From Zerene cesonia (lineage: Eukaryota; Arthropoda; Insecta; Lepidoptera; Pieridae), in contig NC_052128.1 of assembly GCF_012273895.1 (NCBI RefSeq), positions 3,472,001 to 3,536,000 of the forward strand: a DNA stretch of 64,000 nucleotides, read 5' to 3'. Below the pieces are notes generated by a model that had not been told where the DNA came from, did no database searches, and saw nothing but the letters and a program-made list of their open reading frames with translations. Shown one piece after another: positions 25,001 through 32,949 of the stretch (its first letter is position 1; the number at the start of each line of letters is the position of its first letter). The translations under genes and the position numbers were made by a program.

Positions 25001-25407
25001 AAAAATGTTTAAATTTATGTTAAACATTATTATTTGTTTATTTATTCTTCATTGCTTCAAAACAAAGCTTAATAAAATTATATATAGCGATTTCTTCCAG
25101 ACAAGTCGTACGGATCCAAATTATATTGATGAGAGGAGTAATATAAGTTTTTACATAATATGTATCTATTGATGAATATCACAAAATCGGTGTCCGTAAA
25201 CGCAATCACGAAAAAATATGTCATTTTTTATGCTCTAAAAAATTGTTACCTGTCCATTGCTGCCAATGTTATTAGCTGTCACACTAGCCGGCTCAGTCGG
25301 CGACGCATCGTACACCGACTTTAGTTTGCGCAACGTCTTAGGCCGCTCCGCCGGCATCGGCCGCAGACCGATACCGTCGAGAGTGGTGGTTGAGCCTTTG
25401 AAGAGGC
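12712..25407 (-). CDS. Anks1: ANKS1A/ANKS1B-like SAM-SAM-PTB adaptor protein, 3' part of gene (8 exons, 5' end not in view)
   Basis: Minus-strand gene with coding exons 25250-25407, 24688-24801, 21819-22055, 20668-21048, 15703-15984, 15310-15468, 13512-13649 and 12712-13047. Every internal boundary is GT-AG; five of the seven donors are GTGAGT and all joins after the first exon are phase 0. The joined reading frame is 600 codons plus TGA. Order of parts: Ser/Thr linker, SAM1 (split over exons 3 and 4), SAM2, basic and Pro-rich linker, PTB domain split over four exons, C-terminal tail. This SAM-SAM-PTB order with PTB blocks such as YLGSTVVKELRGTEST, HEIRNIHCACQDADDL, FAYITKD and LTLGEAFEVAYQ is that of ANKS1A/Odin and ANKS1B/AIDA-1 (the fly orthologue is, I believe, CG4393). 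In the known family these are cytoplasmic or nuclear adaptors binding receptor kinases (Eph/EGFR) or synaptic scaffolds. The ankyrin repeats normally found N-terminally are missing from view. The first visible exon needs one base of a codon from an upstream exon. Confidence 0.93.
13512..13649 (-). CDS. Anks1: Anks1 exon 7 of those visible (PTB domain middle strands)
   Basis: 138 bp, 46 codons, phase 0 both ends. The acceptor reads TTACGTTATGCGCAG and the donor is ACTATG followed by GTGAGT. It encodes ELVCEHEIRNIHCACQDADD, then LTHFAYITKD and the strand HYCHVFRVATM. HEIRNI-x-C-A-x-Q-D and FAYITKD are the most conserved PTB strands of ANKS1 proteins; HYCHVF precedes the C-terminal helix encoded in the next exon. 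The third codon positions are strongly GC-biased compared with the introns. Confidence 0.96.
14745..15003 (-). repeat. Diverged family A-like repeat with GGAT microsatellite
   Basis: In an Anks1 intron. 14802-14880 is a run of GGAT/GGATG/GTAT units. The flanks keep ATCTATATGAAATTTGGTAC and AACGCGAGTGACGCCGCGAG, recognisable as a decayed repeat in reverse. Confidence 0.55.
15085..15298 (-). repeat. Repeat family D abutting an Anks1 splice donor
   Basis: Has AAATATGAAAATGTGTTTG, AACGGATTTTGATGAGATTT, TTTTTTATCCCGAATAAATG and AATCTTGATATCCAGGCGGA. A relative in the opposite orientation is at 53628-53745. It ends about 10 bases from the GTGAGT donor of the PTB exon 15310-15468. Confidence 0.55.
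15310..15468 (-). CDS. Anks1: Anks1 exon 6 of those visible (PTB domain core)
   Basis: 159 bp, 53 codons, phase 0 both ends. The acceptor reads CATTTATACAG and the donor is ACGAGG followed by GTGAGT. It encodes YLGSTVVKELRGTESTKKS, then the helix IQKLKKSTKEPRDSP and the strand pair IILSISYRGVKFLNTITR. The YLGS, V-x-x-L-RGT and I-x-L-x-[VI]-S-Y-[KR]-G-V-K-F blocks are diagnostic of the ANKS1 PTB fold, which binds NPxY-type peptides in this family. A family D repeat ends only about 10 bases beyond the splice donor. Confidence 0.96.
15703..15984 (-). CDS. Anks1: Anks1 exon 5 of those visible (basic/Pro-rich linker and start of PTB)
   Basis: 282 bp, 94 codons, phase 0 both ends. The acceptor reads TTCATTTATAG and the donor is GCTAAT followed by GTGAGT. 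The start KNNIQQLKEEIKEKL is helical and charged, possibly a short coiled coil continuing from the previous exon. Next comes PVPPPVVPSLAPP and a basic cluster KRSKKNRPAPQPPRP, which looks like a nuclear-localisation or SH3-ligand segment (inference). The PTB domain opens at about residue 76 with QWKHQPFVLVTGAVTYVAN, the first helix and strand. GC-rich codons stand out from the introns on either side (4683 bp upstream, 234 bp downstream). Confidence 0.94.
18118..18325 (-). repeat. Repeat family C copy with internal tandem duplication
   Basis: The unit GAAGAGGAAACTTT…TTTTTTATGTTTGTAAAG occurs twice, starting at 18132 and 18171 (39-base period). It continues with AACTGCTGGACCGATTTCAA and TTCTTTCACCATTGGACAGC and ends at the head GGGCAAAGCGGGAGCGATCA. 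Confidence 0.7.
18750..18779. other. Perfect 13-base-pair hairpin
   Basis: AATTCATAGATAC and GTATCTATGAATT separated by GTAG, in the large Anks1 intron. Function unknown. Confidence 0.6.
19690..19990. repeat. Possible dispersed repeat
   Basis: T-rich start, then CTCGCCTGCTGGTAAGGTAA and GCGATCGTCACATGGCTTAA. The opening resembles the GATGGTAAGC signature of family F but the rest does not. Only one copy is visible here. Confidence 0.3.
20668..21048 (-). CDS. Anks1: Anks1 exon 4 of those visible (end of SAM1 and whole SAM2)
   Basis: 381 bp, 127 codons, phase 0 both ends. The acceptor reads AACTTATTTACAG and the donor is AATTTG followed by GTGAGT. Residues 1-31 complete SAM1 (ILDENDLREMGI, then the final helix ENDRQKILESSKQL). 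An Asn-rich spacer (NNHNNN) follows. Residues about 51-112 are SAM2: VDEWLRNINLEQYSDTFRK, DMDRVRRIWEVELTAVLEIN, and the closing helix KPGHRKRILCSV. The HRKRI basic end matches the second SAM of AIDA-1 proteins, where a nuclear localisation signal has been described at the SAM tandem (family knowledge; not tested here). The ending IEDINSDLNNL runs into the coiled, charged start of the next exon. Confidence 0.94.
21511..21680 (-). repeat. Repeat family F, internally deleted copy
   Basis: In an Anks1 intron. Has GTAGTTGAGCACGCTTCGGC, AGTCGGCAATCCATTTCTAG, ATGGGCGGTGGTAGCACTTA and CCTGCTCCATTGCCGA, then an A-run tail. Compared with 32301-32588 it lacks the middle AGGAAAGGATTGGG-type block. Confidence 0.75.
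21819..22055 (-). CDS. Anks1: Anks1 exon 3 of those visible (linker and first half of SAM1)
   Basis: 237 bp, 79 codons, phase 0 both ends. The acceptor reads TTTCTTTAACAG and the donor is TTTGTG followed by GTGAGT. Residues 1-50 are a Ser-rich linker (EEWAKISEIMASFGSKL…). From about residue 51 the first SAM domain begins: TLGLWLSGLGLHDYEPLFID, then SGYDDIDFV. This shows the typical SAM pattern WL-x-x-LGL-x-x-Y-x-x-x-F-x-x-x-G-[YF]-D-D-[IL]. The domain continues in the next exon. SAM domains of this family mediate helical self-association or binding to Eph receptor SAM domains. Confidence 0.93.
22461..22690 (+). repeat. Repeat family E copy
   Basis: In an Anks1 intron. Starts ACTAGCTTTCAGCCCGCGTC, has CCACATTTCATCTTAATCAG and TTTAGGCGTGAAGAAGAGCC, and ends TTCATAATATTAGTATA. 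Confidence 0.65.
23412..23458. repeat. Head-to-head pair of repeat heads
   Basis: GCCCGCGGTTTCGTC and GATGAAACCGCGCTGCACAG face each other across about 12 bases, as if two family A heads were joined in inverse orientation and the bodies lost. Confidence 0.5.
23863..24030 (+). repeat. Repeat fragment ending in a 17-base-pair hairpin
   Basis: Head CACTAGCTGTGCCCCGCGGT and AATTTTTCAAATCGGACCTG, then AACAAACAAACTCTTCAGG. Perfect inverted arms TCAGGTTTATGCTAATA (23980-23996) and TATTAGCATAAACCTGA (24012-24028) close the segment. Confidence 0.6.
24081..24103. other. Near-perfect palindrome AAGGAACGGAT/ATCCGTTCCTT
   Basis: 11-base arms around a single C, extended by GAGA/TCTC with one bulged A. 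A related inverted pair CCCGTTCCTTC/GAAGGAACGGG occurs at 41580-41617. Confidence 0.6.
24395..24590 (+). repeat. Diverged repeat, family E-like
   Basis: In an Anks1 intron. Has TTTAGGCGTGATGCACAGAC, ACATGCAGAGACAGATTTTC and CATAATATTAGAAGGGA, the tail pattern of family E. Confidence 0.5.
24688..24801 (-). CDS. Anks1: Anks1 exon 2 of those visible (Ser/Thr linker)
   Basis: 114 bp, 38 codons, phase 0 at both ends. The acceptor is TTACATAG and the donor is GAGCAG followed by GTAATT. It encodes VDRNVNGTEDEVRRRSN, then TTSSTHSGDKSLSILSPFDEQ split here by residue class: a basic RRR patch followed by a Ser/Thr-rich stretch and an SPF motif that could be a proline-directed phosphorylation site (inference). 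There is no folded domain. GC content is much higher than in the flanking introns of 448 bp and 2632 bp. An exon of a multiple of three bases in a linker is a plausible cassette exon. Confidence 0.88.
25250..25407 (-). CDS. Anks1: Anks1 exon 1 of those visible (linker before SAM1)
   Basis: 158 bp. The acceptor reads TTCTTGTTCGCAG and the donor is CAG followed by GTAACA. The exon starts with the last two bases of a codon (Gly if the missing base is G) and ends in phase 0, giving LFKGSTTTLDGIGLRP, then KTLRKLKSVYDASP. No known domain; it is a linker rich in Ser, Thr and Lys. An in-frame ATG inside it (…RPMPAERPK…) could start translation of a short isoform. The codons are GC-rich (GCCGATGCCGGCGGAGC) against AT-rich surroundings, which supports a real exon. 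A degraded SINE (family B, 25491-25680) lies less than 100 bp upstream of the acceptor in the intron. Confidence 0.88.
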
Positions 25408-25490
25408 CTGCGAACAAGAATCATCACTTTATTAGAGAGAACCCAAAAGAATTTCTGCTAAGTACATTATTTTTGAATGTATGTCAATTT

Positions 25491-25680
25491 ATCTGCACAC
25501 TAACCACATCACCGCATGAAACGGTGATGGGAAAGATCGTGCGGAAACCGGCAAATCCAAGAATCAAAAATTCGACATGTGACATCTGCCGCACCTGGCC
25601 AGCATGGTGAATTAGAAACTGAACCCTCATAGGAAACCCCGGTCCCAGAAGTGGGTACATGTATGGGCTGATGATGAGAC
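25491..25680 (+). repeat. tRNA-derived SINE (family B), 3' part only
   Basis: Decayed copy lacking the tRNA-like head. Retains GAAACGGTGATGGGAAAGAT, TGACATCTGCCGCACCTGGC, CTGAACCCTCATAGGAAACC and GGGCTGATGATGAGA. It lies just upstream of the first visible Anks1 exon. Confidence 0.75.
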
Positions 25681-26289
25681 AATAAAAATATAATCTTTGA
25701 TAAAATGACGACTACCGATAATACTGAGAAGTCGATAAGAAATGTGATAGTGACTTTAATAAATTTTATGATTGATTGTTATTACATATGAATATTTTTA
25801 AAGTACAATAATGTATAAACTTCTAATAAATCTCTTTTTGAATATACATATTATCTTATTTTGATAATCTTATGAAGAAACCTTTATTGAGCTTTAGTTA
25901 CAGTTATTAACTAACAATAAAAACATCGTGGATGTATTCCATATCAAACTTACGAATGGATATTCCTCATATAAGTTTAGGGTTAATAATTATAAACTGT
26001 TTTTCAAATGGGTTCAGTAGATCCAGTGATTACCTACAAAATCACAAGATATCGCTATATAAGTACAGATAAATTTTTATTAAATTATCCAATGAACTGA
26101 TATTGCAAAAAAAAAGACAATTTGATACCGTGAAGTTCAACATTATCGAACGACATTGAAATCAAGGCTTAAAATAAAATGTAAAGAAACTATTAGAAAT
26201 CTGCATAACGCTATTGTTACTTCATATTATTTAAATAGTTCTAGGACTTGCAATTTATTACAAATATTATAGCAACATTTTATTATATA
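25681..26289. other. AT-rich intron or intergenic DNA
   Basis: No coding-like segment and no repeat recognised. Confidence 0.4.
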
Positions 26290-26380
26290 ACTAGCTGCGC
26301 CACGCGGTTTCAACCGCGTAAGCCCGTATCCCGTAGGAATATCGGGATAAAAATAATGCAAAAAAATTTCATCAAATACT
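26290..26380 (+). repeat. Repeat family A, 3'-truncated
   Basis: Head CTAGCTGCGCCACGCGGTTT and CCGTATCCCGTAGGAATATC are kept; the tail is replaced by unrelated sequence after about 26380. Confidence 0.7.
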
Positions 26381-26516
26381 AAAAGATAGTAGTTCTAAGG
26401 TTACTAACTCTCCCGTTTATTCATTGAATCATCGATTTAAAAACACAAATTAAATAGATACATATGAATGAACTAGTACAATAGCGATTCCTTAAATTGT
26501 CTACTTAGGGTGGAGA

Positions 26517-26590
26517 TAATATTCATCATTCGACTTCAAAAGGTTGCGGTTCTCAATTCGGCCGGTATATTTTTAATCGAGTATAAGAGC
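26517..26590 (+). repeat. Non-LTR-tail-like fragment
   Basis: CGACTTCAAAAGGTTGCGGT and TCTCAATTCGGCCGGTATAT match the pattern at 8222 and 37258. I assign it to an insect non-LTR tail from memory only. Confidence 0.4.
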
Positions 26591-27267
26591 GATAATTGTC
26601 TTGACTCTGTTTTGTTCTATTATTTCTAGAACTTTCCATGATCTTCTTATTTTAAACAAAAGTCAGGTCTATCGCCAGTGCAGATACATCATTCATCTCA
26701 TATATATCAGCGACTAAAATGATATCAACTCCCTCGTACGATAACCGGAAACTCGTACAATTTGATTCAATTTGAGACCCGATAAACAATCGACTGACGC
26801 CCTTTCTGTCTGACTTACGAATATATGAATCAGTGCCTATGTGAATAGTTAGATAGATTCGTTGTCCAGATGGTGATGCTGTTTTCAACAAGGGTAGGTA
26901 TTGGGAATAAAAATTGAAACTGACTTAACGACGTACACATTCTTAAAACTTTAAGAAATCAAAATTATCTTTTGTTGTTGGACAGAGTTTATTGGGTTAT
27001 TTTAGTATGTACTTTTTCAATTTATGTTTATATTATGCGAGTAAAGTATTTCTATTCTGATGGGTAAGCTACTTCACTGCCCAGTATCATCAAAAAGCGT
27101 CAGTGGTTTTCGTGTGAAATAGTCCCAAAAATTCATACATTCTTACAAAAATTCGCGTTTGTTACATTATTAGGCTAGGTGAATTTTTGTTAATATAAAT
27201 CCAATGTGTATTTAAAAAGTATTAAATTTCTTAGCGTTCAGATGCTGGCAGCTTATTATTACAGTTA

Positions 27268-27475
27268 ACTAGCGATCCAATCCGGTTTCGCCCGTATAAC
27301 TAAAATATATATATGCACCACGTCTACACTCCACAACCTATAGTACTCAAAGATCACGAATTTCTTTAACGGTGAGAGTATTTTTAAATCAGTCCAGTAG
27401 ATCCTGATATTATTAGTGCGTTCAAACGAACAATCTTTATATTACTAATATAATGTAGATATAATGGATACAACT
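27268..27475 (+). repeat. Diverged repeat family C copy
   Basis: Head ACTAGCGATCCAATCCGGTT, with TTTTTAAATCAGTCCAGTAG and tail TATTACTAATATAATGTAGA. Confidence 0.5.
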
Positions 27476-28640
27476 ATCGTATACACTTCTAAGAAGCCTA
27501 GACTTATTAATAAAAGTTTGTCTTTTAATTAAACTCAATTTACTTTATTTGCATTCAGAGTACTAATGCAAAACTTAAAAATAAGCGTGTACCAAAACTA
27601 TAAGCATATCTCATATCCTTATCGATAAAAAACAACCTGTTTCGGCATCGACTTATAACCTCAACAAATCAACCAAAACGGGTTTTCAAACGATATTTAT
27701 ATGGCACAACTTGCAATTATATTGAGGTAGGTTCAGACGTTTGACAAAAAACACTACCAGTAAATCGCACTTAAAAATTGCATACGTTATAGATATTTTC
27801 ATTGCTTGACGCATTGCATTGAATATTACTAAGATGTGTCGCTAGCATAATGTGGGATTTAGAATATAGAATTATAAGATAGGGAAAGGGTACAATATTT
27901 ACTAGCGAATACGTACGTTTACCTACAATGCCTATCTAAGATTTTGCTTATTTACACTGACTTCCTTGTAATCCCATGAGACTCTTGAAGTAGTCCTCAG
28001 TCTAAATCTTTAATATGCGTATGAATATTCGTTTAATTTAGCTGCACAATAATTTCCTACAACATTCGATATGCACACACAGTGTATAAACCGTGAAATT
28101 GCAATCTGATTACAGTAAACTACTGAATTACGTAATGATAAGATTTTTAAACGGCTTACAACTTACAACGCAGTTAAGGAAGTATCAACAAATCTGATCA
28201 GAAATTTGATAAAATTGATCTTGTGACTAAAGCTTTATCTCTAAATTGAGATCATGATATTTCCCTTTGATAACAGGTTTACTCTTTTATAAGAGACTTC
28301 AAAAAGTTATTATGTATGTATATTTTTCTGTGGTATTAGTGTGTTATTGGAAAAAAAGGACATTAAAGAAACAATCTTTTGCTTATTGGAGATCAAATAA
28401 AGTTTAGGAAATGGTCAAAACTTTAAAGTTCTTTGGTATAACCTAAAAAATTTTATCCAACTACTACTGAGATAGCTTGGTTGATTTACAAAGCAAAAAT
28501 AGGCAAAAATGAATAACTGCTAATCAATCAGCATTACTGGCTTATCCTTTAAAAGCTTACAACTCAATATTTATAGAGCCTCACCGAGGCGTGAACTCCA
28601 AACCCCTACAATTACCAGCTCTAGTCCACCGGCCATGTAT

Positions 28641-28817
28641 ATTCAATACTAGCTGTTAACCGGTTTCGCCTGTGGTAGATACATAGCCTATGTCAAGCAG
28701 TGAAGTTCTAGCTTTCAAATGGTGAAAGAATTTTTGAAATCGATCTAGTAGTTTTTGTGTAAAAACGTCACAAACACAGAAAAACACAAAAGTTTCCTCT
28801 TTATAACATTAGTGTAG
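28641..28817 (+). repeat. Repeat family C copy
   Basis: Starts near ATACTAGCTGTTAACCGGTT, has TTTCAAATGGTGAAAGAATT, TTTGAAATCGATCTAGTAGT and AAAAGTTTCCTCTTTATAAC, and ends at ATTAGTGTAGA. Confidence 0.75.
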
Positions 28818-29157
28818 ACGAAGGATGTCTATAAAAATCAAAAAGCATAACGAAGCGAAAGTGAGATAGACAATGCGTATGTTAATAGGGTGGTGACAGT
28901 AACAATACTGGAAACAATGACCTATTGTAGTAACGTTAGCGTCCACGCACGACTTAACCGACTCCGTAAATGATAGCACATGTACTTATAGTAGAAAAGT
29001 ATTTTGTTACCTTTATAAATATGTGCTATAGGTGCATGATAAATCATAATACCAATTCTGTAATACTTTAATTAGTATAAATCTTACTAGTATTTATACA
29101 TCGCAATTTAATCACTGTTATAGTCAGTATCTAAATAATCTTCCCTATTATTTAATA

Positions 29158-29352
29158 CTAACGGTCCGCCCCAGCTTTGCACGTGGTACATATATAGCCT
29201 ATAGCCTGCCTTAATAAATGTTCTATCTAACACTGAAGGAATTTTTCAAATCGGACCAGACCGATTTAAAAAAATTCTTTCACCGTTTAAGTGACAGTGA
29301 CAGTGACATATACTATATAATATATATCAGGGCGAAGCTGAGCGGACTAGTA
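29158..29352. repeat. Inverted pair of family C fragments
   Basis: A plus-strand head (ACGGTCCGCCCCAGCTTTGC … GGAATTTTTCAAATCGGACC, to about 29267) is fused to a minus-strand copy (GACCGATTTAAAAAAATTCT … GGGCGAAGCTGAGCGGACTA). Confidence 0.6.
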
Positions 29353-29927
29353 GCAATACCAACATAGCATTGAAATACTTGGGAATTCAAATATTTATTT
29401 TGACAATTGCACTGTAATAAATAAATATTCATGCCGTCATTATTACAGTTCAATTGTCATTCGCGAAGAACGAATTCTTGAGAAGTTTTTTTGTCAGGTT
29501 GTATGTGTTAATTATTATCAATAACCGGACAAAGCGGGGGCGGATAACATGCATTTAAATATTGAAGATAAACTTCGTATTGAATATTTAGTTATATGCA
29601 GTTTAAAAAGGTCCTTTTACATATGTATATGTAATAAAGTTATGCATTATAAGTCAGTCATTAGAAATTCTATATCATACAAATTCAAACATATTGAATC
29701 ATATACTGAAAATTAAATATTTGAAATCTCAAATTTCCATTGCATTAGCGCGTTCACACGACCATACTAAAGGCTTATCACACAGATAAGTAAGTCAATG
29801 TCAATATCAATCATTATTATATATATTTATTGAAAGATAATTTATAAATATTCAACATTTTTCTAAGTAGGTTACGTTTGTACAAGTGACTCATTCGATA
29901 ATATTGCGATTCATATGAAAAATAGTG

Positions 29928-29976
29928 ACATAAAACGTACAATTAGTTCACTGGTAACTAATTGTACGTTTTATGT
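29928..29976. other. Perfect 21-base-pair hairpin
   Basis: Inverted arms 29928-29948 (ACATAAAACGTACAATTAGT…) and 29956-29976 pair without mismatch around a 7-base loop CACTGGT. No similarity to other copies in the window was seen. Confidence 0.8.
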
Positions 29977-29999
29977 ATGGTTTGTCCGTTTGAAGTTCT

Positions 30000-31775
30000 C
30001 TACTAAAATTTAAACTATTAATTCCCAGTATTACAGTATATTATTTGTAAAGTTTAATTTATTCCATCTCGTTCCACGATGATACCAACGTACAGAATTA
30101 GATATTTGAATTTGAATATATTATTTAATCATTCGCATCGGTGCTTAAAGAATGATGTCATGATGGTAAAAATATTTATTGCCATAAGAAAACGTAAAGT
30201 CCAAACGCTAAAAGACCAAAATCTAAAGTCAATAAATTTTCAAAAATCTTGGAAGTAATTGTTTTTCTTATTATAGTAAACAACCTATAAAAATCAGTAA
30301 AACTTACAATTTCCCATCAGTACAAACATTTAATATCCCAGCAGAATCGCGTAACGCCGTCATCTCATTAGTCACACTTCAACCAATCACACTAATCGCA
30401 AATCACTTTCATTTATTACGAACAATCCCATCAATTTAAATCGCAATGATTGTACCGAGACAAAATTTAACGGTATCGATATTTCATTCAATACGCTCGC
30501 TCCATTAGACGCGCACTAAGGTACTGGCAAGGCAAGCATTGCAAGTGAATTTGATAACGCGTCTCAACTTGTTGAATCGTCATATTGGCCGTTTCATTAA
30601 TCTGCATCAATTGTTCACGAGGTACACTCAGAGACAGAACGTTTGTATTGAAACGGCACCGCACTTTACGGGGTACAGTCGTGCACTATATTTTTCGGGG
30701 ACATTGGTATGCTTGGAAGTTGTTTATGGTAGATAAGCTAAAAGGGTAACTTTTACTCGTAATTGCAAGCACAAAAAATAAGGTGTCTTTAGATGACATT
30801 TACAGAATATCTCTGGAAAGTCATTTCCTGTGTTCAAGGTCATATTTAAACATAATGATAACAATGCAATTTACATATTTTATTTATTTTTATCTAATTA
30901 TCTGGAAGCGATTGCTTGTAAGAGATAAAGCCTGAATCGCTTGATAGTCAATCTTGAATGTAATTAAGCTATTTCCATTAATTTAGTCGTAAGAAACTAT
31001 AAATATTGTGATATATCGCAAAGTTTTCGAGATAGTTTTTACTTAATCAAATCAGACAATTAATTGCGCAGGTGCAGTTTCATCCATTAATAAATAAGAA
31101 TCCACAGCACGGTTTCACTCATAATAAGTTTTTATCTAGTCTTCGTCATCAGTAGTAAATGAATTAGTAATTTTTAATTTGATCAAACACGACGATATAT
31201 TACATCGTGCACTGACGAGGATTAACCGACTTGAAGAATCATAAATTTGTAAATGTATATGCTAGTATTTAGTATGCTTTATTAATTTACAATTAATAAC
31301 ATCGCAGTTACGCTTCAGTGATGTTATATGCTATACTGCGGCAGGAAAAAGATACATTCGATTCCGAAATAAACTCACACTCACATAATTAACAGAGCCC
31401 CAAAAGCATCAAATTAATCACTCAAACCAATTTATAATCGACCTCAGTATGAGACAAAATCACTACTTCTAAAACTAAATCCTTTTAAACTCGCAATTAA
31501 TAAAACTAACGATTTAGACATCTTTACTGCTATCCTTGTAACTTACACACTAACTGGATATTCCTCTAACGAGCCGTGAGAACTTGAAGAAAAAACCAAC
31601 AAGATTAATTATGCTCGTAATTCTATCTCTATCTCTATTAGCATATGTTAATTTTGTTCTAGTTTCACTATTTTTAAACGCCGTCGAGTGGGCCCTTTAG
31701 CATGGAGATGCATCTTACCTACTTAATATTACGAAGGGTATAACGCGAACGGTCCAATGTACAAGTCTATAAAGT
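30000..31775. other. AT-rich DNA without recognised gene
   Basis: A CpG-containing patch at about 30470-30700 (GTATCGATATTTCATTCAAT to CACCGCACTTTACGGGGTAC) differs from its surroundings and could be regulatory. Otherwise nothing recognised. Confidence 0.35.
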
Positions 31776-31973
31776 ACAAGCTGCGCCCCGCGGTTTCACC
31801 TGCGTAACTCCGTATTACGTACGAATATCGGAATAAAAAGTTACCTATATGTTATTCCAGTTGTTCAGCTATCTACGTACCAAATTTCATTGCAATCGGT
31901 TCAGTAGTTTTTACGTGAAAGAGCAAACACACACATCCTTAAAAACTTTCGCATTTATAATATTAGTAGGAAG
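31776..31973 (+). repeat. Repeat family A, near full length
   Basis: Head CAAGCTGCGCCCCGCGGTTT, central CCAAATTTCATTGCAATCGG, tail TTATAATATTAGTAGGA. Confidence 0.85.
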
Positions 31974-32300
31974 TAGGATTTATGACAAAATATGACTTTT
32001 CATGATTAGTTTTAAAAGTTAATGTTTGCTAAAATCCTATATTGAATGTAAAATCCTATATGGTATTTTTTGTTTTCGTCTAAATAAACACAGCTTACAT
32101 TAAGCCTTTGAATGGAATAATAAAATTATCTCTATATCTAAGGAACACATTTGAACACCACACAGTAGCATATGGGCACTATTATCTTTCAACGCCATTA
32201 GTGATTTCAACTACTAAAAGAAAAACTATATCGCATCAATAGGCAAGTTTGAATACAGGAAAAGAATATGATAATTTGAGAAAAATCTAAATGAAATTTT

Positions 32301-32588
32301 GTATGTGGTAGTCGAGCACGTTTCGGCACGAATTGGGAAAGCTCCCACCGGGGAAGTACCACACCACCACAGAATACCGTCGTGATATAGCATTGCCCTT
32401 CCCAGTGCTTTTCTTTATATCCTCCCCAATCCTTTCTAGACCCTTCCCAATTTAAAATCGGCAATCTATTTGTAGAGGCATAAGGTCTGCAATGGTCCTT
32501 ATGATTCTCCAAATATTCATGGGCGGTGGTAGCGCTTAGCATCATGCGTCCCACCAGATCCATTGGCGAATGTGACATAAAAAAAAGA
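32301..32588 (-). repeat. Repeat family F, longest copy
   Basis: Reverse copy from GTATGTGGTAGTCGAGCACG through GTACCACACCACCACAGAAT, ATGGGCGGTGGTAGCGCTTA and CACCAGATCCATTGGCGA to an A-rich edge. It is non-coding in all frames, except for chance reading frames of about 120 codons. Confidence 0.75.
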
Positions 32589-32640
32589 GTTCTGGAACAT
32601 TTAGCCTAATACGTTTAAGATTTACTTCGAGTACTGTTCC

Positions 32641-32946
32641 TTCATCATCATCATCAGCCCATATATGTTCCCACTGCTGGGACACAGGCCTCCTATGAGG
32701 GTTCAGGCCATAATCCACCACGCTGGCCAAGTGCGGGTTGGCAGATGTCACATGTCGTCGAACTTTTAATTCTTGGACATGCCGGTTTCCTCACGATGTT
32801 TTCCTTCACCGTTTTTAAGCAGTGGTGATGTTCCACATGCGCAGATAAATTGAAAAATCAATTTATTTCCTGCACGCTCGCCCGGTCTCGAACCCCGACT
32901 TATCGATTTTGAAGTCCAAGGTTCTCACCACTGAGCCACCACTGCT
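32641..32946 (-). repeat. tRNA-derived SINE (family B), full length
   Basis: Reverse copy. In element orientation it begins GAAGCAGTGGTGGCTCAGTG with A-box TGGCTCAGTGGT and B-box GGTTCGAGACC (pol III promoter elements), then TTATCTGCGCATGTGGAACA, GCGTGGTGGATTATGGCC and AGCAGTGGGAACATATATGG, and ends in (GAT)n. Resembles the Metulj-type SINEs described in butterflies (memory-based). Confidence 0.85.
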
Positions 32947-32949
32947 TCT

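Noticed and set aside
26652..26891. 79-codon minus-strand frame with EGVDIILVADIY, considered as a non-LTR endonuclease fragment
   Set aside because: The similarity rests on a few hydrophobic and acidic residues only; no other endonuclease motif is nearby.
29928..29976. Hairpin as a microRNA precursor
   Set aside because: A 49-base hairpin with perfect pairing and a 7-base loop is shorter than animal pre-miRNAs; no small-RNA evidence is available.
32207..32578. 123-codon reading frame
   Set aside because: It lies wholly in the non-coding family F repeat, as does the 101-codon frame at 42921-43226.
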